From the NCBI GenBank assembly GCA_937901745.1, contig CALGSZ010000011.1, forward strand, positions 1-5,244: DNA of 5,244 bases. The letters run 5' to 3'. Position 1 is the stretch's first letter. Each line of letters begins with the position of its first letter. Of this stretch, positions 1 to 5,244 are shown piece after piece. The notes below the pieces were generated by a model. That model saw only the letters and a program-made list of their open reading frames with translations, was not told the origin of the DNA and made no database searches. Both the position numbers and the translations under genes were made by a program. The stretch is from an uncultured Chloroflexota bacterium. Its GTDB lineage: Bacteria; Chloroflexota; Chloroflexia; Thermomicrobiales; UBA6265.

Positions 1-814
1 CCTCCTGGTGAGTGAAACCATAATCCGCCGCCAACCAGTACACGAGCTCCTGAACTGCCAGGCGAAACGCATCGTCGAGCGGGCGCGCGCAGCCGACGGC
101 GACAAGGTGGGACTCCGTCTCGATCCGGGGCCAGGTCATCCCCGCGGGCTTGGGGACGACATCGACCGAGAGTGTGACCGTCGAGCGGGTCTCGATCCCG
201 CCGGCGCAACAGAGCTCCCCGTCTCCCTGAACAGCGTGGACATCGCCGACGTGGAGCAGCGCGCCGTAAACGAAGACGGGCAGGGTGACCGTGGCTCCCG
301 GTCCGATCTCTTGGATGTCCAGGTTGCCGCCGTGCACGCCGTTGTCGGTGTTCGAGATTGCCTCGATTTCTGGCGCCACTCCGATGACGCCGATCATCGG
401 GGCGGTCGGGATCGTCAAGCGATCGCTCCAATGCACCAGACCATCGGCAATGCGAACGACGCGATAGGCATCGTCCCACTCGGTGCCGCGGATCCAGTTC
501 GGAAACGGGTTCTTGCCGGGGATGAGATGTGTATAGCCGATGTCTGCGAGGTCGATCGCCTCGATCCTGACCCGGATCGCGTCGCCTGGCTTGGCACCTT
601 CGATGTAAATCGGGCCGGTCGCCGCGTTGACGTACGGAAACTCATCAGCGTTCCCGACGGGCGAATCTGCCAGCGATTGCAGCCACGCGCCGGTATTGAG
701 CTCCGTCTCGACTTGGAATCGCTCGCCCGGACGCACCCGCAGCTTCGGTGGATGAGCGGCGCTGTGCGTGTAAACCAGATTGCCCGCGCGTCGGAGAACC
801 GGGATATCGGTCAT
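1..814 (-). CDS. Acetamidase/formamidase family amidohydrolase (FmdA/AmdA-like), 3' end missing
   Basis: The frame is open for 271 codons from the ATG at 814 to the left edge, with no stop. Family members hydrolyse short amides such as formamide or acetamide to ammonia and the carboxylate, in the cytoplasm. The family signature is clear: NGVHGGNLD at residues 158-166, a beta-rich stretch with LPVFVYGALL, then VGDVHAVQGDGE at 189-200, the most conserved block of the family, followed by CCAGGIET. The visible end, with WLAADYGFTHQE, matches the helix that precedes the family's C-terminal part, so perhaps 30-50 residues are missing. The N-terminus (HPPKLRVRPGERFQVET) also fits the fold. The start lies 23 nt after the livF stop, so the gene is probably the last or a late cistron of the transporter operon. 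Cys202-Cys203 follow the signature, where I recall relatives usually having Cys-Gly. The exact amide is unknown; family assignment is firm, substrate is not. Confidence 0.92.
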   Translation of the reverse strand, partial: MTDIPVLRRAGNLVYTHSAAHPPKLRVRPGERFQVETELNTGAWLQSLADSPVGNADEFPYVNAATGPIYIEGAKPGDAIRVRIEAIDLADIGYTHLIPGKNPFPNWIRGTEWDDAYRVVRIADGLVHWSDRLTIPTAPMIGVIGVAPEIEAISNTDNGVHGGNLDIQEIGPGATVTLPVFVYGALLHVGDVHAVQGDGELCCAGGIETRSTVTLSVDVVPKPAGMTWPRIETESHLVAVGCARPLDDAFRLAVQELVYWLAADYGFTHQE

Positions 815-837
815 GCGTCTTCTTTCTTCCTTACCTG
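815..837 (-). promoter_or_regulatory. Purine-rich leader with probable ribosome binding site of the amidase gene
   Basis: The 23 nt between the livF stop and the amidase ATG read, on the minus strand, as a nearly unbroken purine run. It contains AAGGA at 832-828, 13 nt before the ATG, and a weaker GAAGA at 822-818 close to the start. The AAGGA spacing is longer than usual. Initiation may therefore rely partly on ribosomes arriving from livF. No terminator or promoter fits in this gap, which supports co-transcription with livF. Confidence 0.5.
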
Positions 838-1554
838 TCAGGCCGGCTGGCGCACAGAACCGAGGTACGCGGACCGGACTTCCGGAGACTCGAGGAGCTC
901 AACGCCCGTGCCTTCGAGCACGATCTGACCCTGCTCCAAGACATAGGCCCGGTCCGCCAAGGCCAGGGCCATGCCAGCCATCTGCTCCACGAGGAGAATC
1001 GTCATCCCCTCCTCGCGGAGGCCGGCGATGATCGTGAAGACCTCCTGGACGAGGCGGGGAGCAAGGCCGATTGATGGCTCATCGAGAAGCAGCAGCTTGG
1101 GCCGCGCCATCAGTCCTCGCGCGATCGCCAGCATCTGCTGCTGCCCGCCGCTGAGTGACCCGGCGGGTTGGTCGCGCCGCTCGCGGAGAATCGGAAAGCG
1201 ATCGAGCTGCGCCTCGGCATCCCCGCGAAGGTCTTGCTTCCGGCGGGCAAAGCCGCCCAGTAGCAGGTTGTCCCAAACGGTTTGATCCGCAAAGATCTTG
1301 CGCCCCTCGGGGACGAGCGAGATACCGAGCGGCACGACCTGATGCGCGGGCCGGCCGGCAATGTCTCGCCCTTGAAACCGAACGGTGCCCTGCCACGGCG
1401 TCTTGAGACCGGCTAGTGTCTTGAGGAGGGTGCTCTTGCCGGCGCCGTTGCTCCCTATGACGGCAACGATCTCGCCAGGTTCGACCCGAAACGAGACCCC
1501 GCGGAGCGCGTCGATGGTCCCGTATCGGACGCGGAGTCCGTCAACCTCAAGCAT
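838..1554 (-). CDS. livF: LivF-type ATP-binding protein of a HAAT-family ABC importer
   Basis: This 238-residue protein, the usual LivF length, is one of the two cytoplasmic ATPase domains driving import. Visible motifs: Walker A GSNGAGKS at 34-41, VPEGRKIF at 81-88 in the Q-loop region, canonical ABC signature LSGGQ at 134-138, Walker B LLLLDEP at 154-160, and SIGLAP as D-loop. After strand VEQ the switch histidine is replaced by Gln191, as is normal for LivF. The frame stays open upstream to an ATG at 1743. The start at 1554 is preferred because MLEVDGLRVRYG is the normal family N-terminus and GGAG sits 7 nt upstream. The gene overlaps the end of livMG by 8 nt, so translation is probably coupled. 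LivF is assigned over other ABC ATPases by these motifs and by position. Confidence 0.96.
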   Translation of the reverse strand: MLEVDGLRVRYGTIDALRGVSFRVEPGEIVAVIGSNGAGKSTLLKTLAGLKTPWQGTVRFQGRDIAGRPAHQVVPLGISLVPEGRKIFADQTVWDNLLLGGFARRKQDLRGDAEAQLDRFPILRERRDQPAGSLSGGQQQMLAIARGLMARPKLLLLDEPSIGLAPRLVQEVFTIIAGLREEGMTILLVEQMAGMALALADRAYVLEQGQIVLEGTGVELLESPEVRSAYLGSVRQPA

Positions 1555-3379
1555 GGGTGAGCTCCAGTGAACCCAGATACGCCTCAACGACCCGTGGCGA
1601 GCGCTGCACCTCGGCGGGCGTGCCCTCCGCGATCTTCTCGCCGTAGTCGAGCACGGTGATCGTGTCAGAGATGCCCATGACGAGATCCATGTGGTGCTCA
1701 ACGAGGAGCACGCTGATGCCTGAAGCGCGGATCTTGGCCACAAGCTCGGTCAGGCGAGCGACTTCCGCTGGATTGAGGCCAGCCGCGGGCTCGTCCATGA
1801 TCAAGAGCCGTGGCCGCAGGGCGAGAGCCCGAGCAATCTCGACGAGTCGCTGCATGCCGAACGGCAAGCTTCCAGCCGGCGCGTACGGGTCCTCGGTAAA
1901 GCCTACAAAGTCGAGAAACTGGAGGGCGTGCTCGTAGCTTTGGCGCTGCTCGCGGCGAAGGCGCGGCGACCGGATGAGCGCATCGAGATAGCCGCTAGTC
2001 GTGGCGGAGTCCGCGCCGCACATCACATTGTCGAGAACCGACATCGTCGGGAAGAGTTGCGTCGTCTGAAAGGTCCGCGCGATCCCGAGCCGGGCGATCG
2101 CATGAGGCGTTAGGCCGTTGATGCGTTGCCCCTCGAAGAGGATGACTCCGGATGTCGGCGGGTAATAGCCGCAGATCGAATTGAGCAAGACGGTCTTGCC
2201 TGCCCCATTCGGACCGATCAGGGCATGGATCGTTCCAGGCTCGACCCTAAGATCCACGTCGCGCACGGCGACGAGTCCACCGAAGCTGCGCCCCACTGAT
2301 TGCAGTTCGAGGAGTGGCCTCGACGCAGACTTCGGTGACGGATTCGTCGCGAGGGCGAGATTTTCGGCGCTCGGCGCGTCGCCACCCTCGGACTCCGGCT
2401 TGGGTCTCGCCTTTGGGCGAGGACCGATACCGGCTCGTCGGAGCGCGGCCGTCCCCCACTGGTCAATGAAGCCAACCAGGCCGTACGGCATGAAGTAGAG
2501 GGAGAAGACGATCAGACTCCCATAGATGATCAGGCGATAGTCGTCGAATCGCTGGAGCCACTCTGGCAGGTAGGTCAGGATCAGCGCGCCCAGGATCGGT
2601 CCGACGATCGTGCCGGGCCCACCGAGGATCACCGTTGTGATGAAGAAGAACGAAGTGTCGAGATCGAACGCCTCGGGGCTGATCGAGCGCTGCAGATGGG
2701 CGAAGAGGGTGCCGGCTAGGCCCGCGAGCGCCGCGCTGATCATGAAGGAGGCCGTCTTGATGCGGTAGGCGCTGACGCCGATGGACTCCGCGCCGAGTTC
2801 GTTGGATTTGACAGCCAAGAACTTGCGACCTTTCGCGGAGTCACGCAGGTTGCGCGAAAGGAGTGCGCTGACGAAGACCAGCACGATCACGAGCCAATAG
2901 ATCTCACGCGTAAAGAAGCGATGGTCGCCTAGGGTAATGCGAGGGATACGCAAGATCCCCTGTGTCCCGCCCGTCACGCTTGACCACTCGACCAAGATGC
3001 TGTTGACGATGAGGACGAAGGCAATGCTGACCATAGCCAAGTATGGGCCCTCAACGCGGAGACTCGGCAGCGCTAAGAGCGCGCCAACGAGTGTCGAGGC
3101 GACCAGGACTATCGGCAGGCTCGTCCAGAACGTCAGGCCCGTCTCCTTCGAGAACCAGGCGCCGACATAGGCCCCGACCGCGTACAGGCCGGCGTGCCCC
3201 AAGGAGACTTGCCCGGTGAATCCGGCGAGGACGTTGAGGCCGATGCCGACGATGGCGTAGATCCCGGCCAAGGACAGGATGAGCAGGTAGTACGTGCCGT
3301 CAATGACGAATGGCACGGCCGCGGCAACAGCGAGGGCCAGCAGCGCGCCAAACCACCGCAAGAGGGTCAACCACGACAT
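1547..3379 (-). CDS. livMG: LivM permease fused to LivG ATPase (branched-chain amino acid-type ABC importer)
   Basis: A single 610-residue protein joins two subunits that are separate in E. coli. Residues 1-~305 are a LivM inner-membrane permease with about eight or nine hydrophobic segments. It shows GQVSLGHAGLYAVGAY (56-71), LRVEGPYLAMVSIAF (107-121), the cytoplasmic coupling loop around ELGAESIGVSAYRIK (194-208) and ILGGPGTIVGPILGA (251-265). A charged, proline-rich linker (~309-354, RPKARPKPESEGG) leads to the LivG domain: Walker A GPNGAGKT (389-396), Q-loop Gln438, signature-like LPFGMQ (505-510), Walker B LLIMDEP (525-531), AAGLNP D-loop (532-537), switch His562. No in-frame ATG lies near the junction, so LivG has no obvious start of its own. 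The ATG is 3 nt after the livH stop, with only a weak ribosome site (GGCGGGTG). One fused chain plus LivH and LivF supplies both permease and both ATPase domains. Confidence 0.96.
   Translation of the reverse strand: MSWLTLLRWFGALLALAVAAAVPFVIDGTYYLLILSLAGIYAIVGIGLNVLAGFTGQVSLGHAGLYAVGAYVGAWFSKETGLTFWTSLPIVLVASTLVGALLALPSLRVEGPYLAMVSIAFVLIVNSILVEWSSVTGGTQGILRIPRITLGDHRFFTREIYWLVIVLVFVSALLSRNLRDSAKGRKFLAVKSNELGAESIGVSAYRIKTASFMISAALAGLAGTLFAHLQRSISPEAFDLDTSFFFITTVILGGPGTIVGPILGALILTYLPEWLQRFDDYRLIIYGSLIVFSLYFMPYGLVGFIDQWGTAALRRAGIGPRPKARPKPESEGGDAPSAENLALATNPSPKSASRPLLELQSVGRSFGGLVAVRDVDLRVEPGTIHALIGPNGAGKTVLLNSICGYYPPTSGVILFEGQRINGLTPHAIARLGIARTFQTTQLFPTMSVLDNVMCGADSATTSGYLDALIRSPRLRREQRQSYEHALQFLDFVGFTEDPYAPAGSLPFGMQRLVEIARALALRPRLLIMDEPAAGLNPAEVARLTELVAKIRASGISVLLVEHHMDLVMGISDTITVLDYGEKIAEGTPAEVQRSPRVVEAYLGSLELTHA
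1562..1566 (-). promoter_or_regulatory. Ribosome binding site that fixes the livF start
   Basis: On the minus strand TGGAG lies 7 nt before the ATG at 1554, inside the last codons of livMG. Together with the family-typical N-terminus it favours 1554 over the upstream in-frame ATG at 1743. Confidence 0.7.
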
Positions 3380-3382
3380 TAG

Positions 3383-4249
3383 CTACACCCGCCGCAAGGC
3401 TTGCCGACCGAGGAGTCCGGCAGGACGGACGCACAAGATGAGGATGACGACGCCGAACCCAAAGATTTCTCGGTAGGACGATCCGAGATAGCCGCCGACG
3501 AGATTTTCGAAGGCGCCGTAGAAGAGTCCGGCAAGCACGATACCGAGCGGACTGGTGAGGCCGCCGATGATCGCGACAGCGAATGCCTTCAGTCCGACGA
3601 GAAAGCCCATCGAGGCCCAGACGCCGGTTAGGGGGCCAAGGAGGACGCCTGCGATCGCGGCGAGGACACTGCTGAGCGCGAAGGAGAATCCAATCGTGCG
3701 ATGCACGTTGATGCCCATCGCGCGTGCCGCCTCATGGTCGAAGGCCGTCGCCCGAACGGCACGACCGAACATCGTGTGGCGATAGAAAAGCTCAACGCCG
3801 AGCATCAGCAGCAGCGTCACGACGGGGAAGATCAGCTCGAGTGGAAAGATGCCGATCGAGCCGATGAAGATTTGCTCCTCAGTCAGGCGAGTCGGGAAGC
3901 CGCGAGGATCGCGCCCGAAGATGAGTTGCACCACGTTCTCGATGATGATCCCGACGGCGAGCGTCGACAGGACCCAGGTGATGGAAAGGCCACCGGCGAA
4001 CGGACGGATTGCCAATCGCTCGAGCAGCAATCCGTAGATCGCCAACATGATGAGTGCCGCAGGCACCGCCAAGAGCCATGGCCAACTGTGCTCGATCACC
4101 AAGAGAAAGGTGATCACCGCGCCGAGCATCACCGCTGTGCCCTGCGCGAAATTGAGCGTGCGCGACGTCGCCCACGTCACGTTGTACCCAAATGCGATGA
4201 GGGCATAGAGGCTGCCCACCGCGAGTCCGCTCACGATGAGTTGCGCCAC
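3383..4249 (-). CDS. livH: LivH-type inner-membrane permease of a HAAT-family ABC importer
   Basis: From the GTG at 4249 this is a 288-residue polytopic membrane protein, a normal LivH length. Family landmarks, numbered from that GTG: SGLAVGSLYALIAFGYN near the N-terminus (7-23), LNFAQG (32-37), the cytoplasmic ATPase-docking loop EAARAMGIN (173-181), AFAVAIIGGLTSPLG (222-236), GAFENLVGGYLGSSYRE (245-261) and the C-terminal RPAGLLGR (275-282). It pairs with the LivM part of the fusion protein to form the membrane channel. The frame continues upstream to an ATG at 4294, adding a polar 15-residue leader unlike LivH. The GTG has AAGGA 9 nt upstream, and the ATG lies in the apical loop of a strong hairpin, so GTG is preferred. 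The stop TAG is 3 nt before the livMG start. Confidence 0.94.
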   Translation of the reverse strand: MAQLIVSGLAVGSLYALIAFGYNVTWATSRTLNFAQGTAVMLGAVITFLLVIEHSWPWLLAVPAALIMLAIYGLLLERLAIRPFAGGLSITWVLSTLAVGIIIENVVQLIFGRDPRGFPTRLTEEQIFIGSIGIFPLELIFPVVTLLLMLGVELFYRHTMFGRAVRATAFDHEAARAMGINVHRTIGFSFALSSVLAAIAGVLLGPLTGVWASMGFLVGLKAFAVAIIGGLTSPLGIVLAGLFYGAFENLVGGYLGSSYREIFGFGVVILILCVRPAGLLGRQALRRV

Positions 4250-4258
4250 GGCTTTTGA

Positions 4259-4263
4259 TCCTT
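4259..4263 (-). promoter_or_regulatory. Ribosome binding site that fixes the GTG start of livH
   Basis: AAGGA on the minus strand ends 9 nt before the GTG at 4249. It lies just 3' of the intercistronic hairpin, which ends at 4271, so the site should stay single-stranded when the hairpin is folded. The alternative ATG at 4294 has no comparable site. Confidence 0.7.
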
Positions 4264-4270
4264 CACGTAG

Positions 4271-4323
4271 ACCGTGACTGGAGCGGCGCCGCATCGAAGG
4301 TCCAGCACCACCCCAGTCACGGC
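4271..4323 (-). promoter_or_regulatory. Long RNA hairpin between the binding-protein gene and livH
   Basis: A perfect 10-bp inverted repeat (ccgtgactgg at 4272-4281, ccagtcacgg at 4313-4322) is visible on either strand. Read as minus-strand RNA, the stem continues without a break from 4323/4271 to 4303/4291. That is 21 pairs: 16 Watson-Crick and 5 G-U, closed by an 11-nt loop. On the other strand the G-U pairs would be C-A mismatches, so the structure suits the operon mRNA. The 3' arm is followed by a mixed sequence, not a U-tract, so it is not an intrinsic terminator. By analogy with other binding-protein operons, it may protect the upstream mRNA 3' end or mark a processing or attenuation point, giving more binding protein than membrane subunits. 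Structure is seen; role is inference. Confidence 0.65.
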
Positions 4324-4351
4324 AGATTGTGCAATCTCGTCGAGGTCGCCG

Positions 4352-5244
4352 CTAATCCTTGAGCGTGCCCACAGACACCAGCTTGTCTTCAACCCACTGG
4401 CACATCAGGTAGTCCTCCGGGAGGAGGGCGTCGTGGCGGTCGGGGGTGAAGGCCGGCTCGTAGGTCTTGATCAAGCCTTCGTAGGTCGGTAGGTTCTCCA
4501 GGGCATCGCGGATAGCGCTGCCGTTGGCTTCGCCCGCTGTTTCGATGGCGAGCGCAAAGAGATGAGTGGCGTCGTAGGCGTCGGCCGTGTAGCTCGGGTT
4601 CGGGATCGCGGCCGGATCTTCGACGCCCCACTTGGCCTTGTACCGCTCGAAGAGATTGATGGCCTTCGGGCTTTCGGCATTGACCCACGTAAAGGTCTGC
4701 ATAACGAGCGTGCCCTGACCTAGATCGGGCGCGAGCGTGATGTAGTTCGGGTTGCCGAGGCCCCAGGCGCTGACGATCTGCGGCAGATAGCCGATCTTCT
4801 GGCCCGCTTTCAGGGCGTTGGCCATCTCGACCGAGTTGATGAAGGTCGCGAGCACCTCGCTGCCCGCTTCCTTGGCGCGCAGCATTTGCGCGGTAAAGTC
4901 CGTGTCGCCGACTTTCACCTTATCGACCGAGGTTGGCTCCAGACCCTTCTGCGAGAGCGCCGCCCGCAGGTCATCAATGGCCGGAACGCCCCAGCCGGTA
5001 TCCTCGTTGAGGATGCCAATGTTTTCCTTGCCCAGCTTCTCCGTCGCCCAGCGAACGAGGAACTCGGCCACCCACGGGTCGTTGCTGGACACGCGGAACA
5101 TCCAGTTCGGATCCTGGCCATTGTCGATGATCGTCTTGGCGCCCGTAGACAGCCCGATCCACGGCGTTTCGAGTTCTTCGAGCGTGTCGGCGGCCGCGGC
5201 GGCGATGAAGCTACCCTGGGAGCCCAGGATCCCGACCGCGCCTT
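4352..5244 (-). CDS. Type I periplasmic binding protein of the HAAT importer (LivJ/LivK-like), 5' end missing
   Basis: The frame is open from the right edge to a TAG at 4352, giving about 297 residues, of which 296 codons are complete. It is the extracytoplasmic receptor that delivers ligand to LivH/LivM. Numbering from the first whole codon (5242), the fragment begins inside lobe 1 with GAVGILGSQGSFIA (1-14), where LivJ carries its ligand-contacting serines. It continues through IGLSTGAKT (~29-37), the NEDTGWG hinge-region segment, VSAWGLGN (157-164), the family-typical YTADAYDATHLFALAIETAG, and a C-terminus with QWVEDKLVSVGTLKD. Relatives are usually 370-410 residues, so roughly 100 N-terminal residues with the signal peptide lie outside the window. 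It heads the visible operon, 102 nt upstream of livH. Where LivJ has a ligand-binding glutamate, this protein appears to have tryptophan, so the ligand may not be a branched-chain amino acid. Confidence 0.95.
   Translation of the reverse strand, partial: GAVGILGSQGSFIAAAAADTLEELETPWIGLSTGAKTIIDNGQDPNWMFRVSSNDPWVAEFLVRWATEKLGKENIGILNEDTGWGVPAIDDLRAALSQKGLEPTSVDKVKVGDTDFTAQMLRAKEAGSEVLATFINSVEMANALKAGQKIGYLPQIVSAWGLGNPNYITLAPDLGQGTLVMQTFTWVNAESPKAINLFERYKAKWGVEDPAAIPNPSYTADAYDATHLFALAIETAGEANGSAIRDALENLPTYEGLIKTYEPAFTPDRHDALLPEDYLMCQWVEDKLVSVGTLKD

Noticed and set aside
8..928. A 306-codon plus-strand open frame, longer than most frames in the window.
   Set aside because: It lies antisense to the amidase and the end of livF. 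Its translation is rich in Arg, Asp and Ala with no recognisable motif, while the opposite strand carries clear family signatures. It is a shadow of GC-rich codon use.
1555..1743. An upstream extension of livF to an ATG at 1743, adding 63 residues.
   Set aside because: The extra residues have no homology-like features and come from the out-of-frame end of livMG. The ATG at 1554 has a good ribosome site and the normal LivF N-terminus.
2317..2455. The LivM-LivG junction considered as a frameshift or sequencing artefact joining two genes.
   Set aside because: Both domains are complete and in the same frame, and the linker is a plausible hydrophilic tether with no leftover stop, start or ribosome site.
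3701..4258. A 185-codon plus-strand open frame antisense to livH.
   Set aside because: The translation is a low-quality Arg/Asp/Glu/His/Gln-rich string, and the minus strand encodes conserved LivH helices and motifs.
4283..4292. The 10-bp perfect palindrome gcggcgccgc, considered as a separate operator site.
   Set aside because: Most of it lies in one arm of the larger hairpin, and GC-rich palindromes of this length arise readily in such a genome. No repeat of it or promoter-like elements are seen nearby.
4271..4323. The intercistronic hairpin read as an intrinsic terminator of the binding-protein gene.
   Set aside because: No U-tract follows the 3' arm on the minus strand, and a ribosome site and gene follow at once. 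Partial termination by other means cannot be excluded.
1..5244. Mobile elements, CRISPR arrays, tRNA or rRNA genes, attachment sites and long direct repeats.
   Set aside because: None was seen on either strand. The window is filled by five contiguous metabolic and transport genes, and the only gap over 30 nt is 4250-4351.

Overview
The window is a moderately high-GC bacterial segment (roughly 60 % G+C, judged from sampled lines). It is almost entirely coding, and all supported genes lie on the minus strand. It is one operon-like run, read from the right edge to the left edge: a type I periplasmic substrate-binding protein (5' end missing), a LivH-type permease, a LivM permease fused to a LivG ATPase in one polypeptide, a LivF ATPase, and an acetamidase/formamidase-family hydrolase (3' end missing). 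The taxon cannot be fixed from this sequence. A soil or environmental proteobacterium, Chloroflexota or a related lineage would all fit.

Region by region: 5244-4352 encodes the C-terminal ~296 residues of the binding protein. 4351-4250 is the only real intergenic gap (102 nt). It holds a strong hairpin, and its G-U pairs form only in the minus-strand transcript. 4249-3383 is livH, and livMG (3379-1547) starts 3 nt after its stop. livF (1554-838) overlaps the end of livMG by 8 nt. The amidase starts at 814, 23 nt after the livF stop, and runs off the left edge. The tight spacing suggests one mRNA and translational coupling from livH to livF.

How the genes may work together: the first four encode a complete hydrophobic-amino-acid-transporter (HAAT) family importer, with a binding protein, two permease domains and two ATPase domains. 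The trailing amidase suggests the imported ligand may be a short-chain amide, or a related compound cleaved to release ammonia, rather than leucine, isoleucine or valine. The known parallel is the fmd formamide operon of Methylophilus methylotrophus, which pairs a formamidase with a HAAT-like amide/urea importer. This substrate assignment is inference. Nothing here looks like a radically new system. The points most worth checking are the intercistronic hairpin, the LivM-LivG fusion, and the transporter-amidase pairing with its apparently altered ligand pocket.
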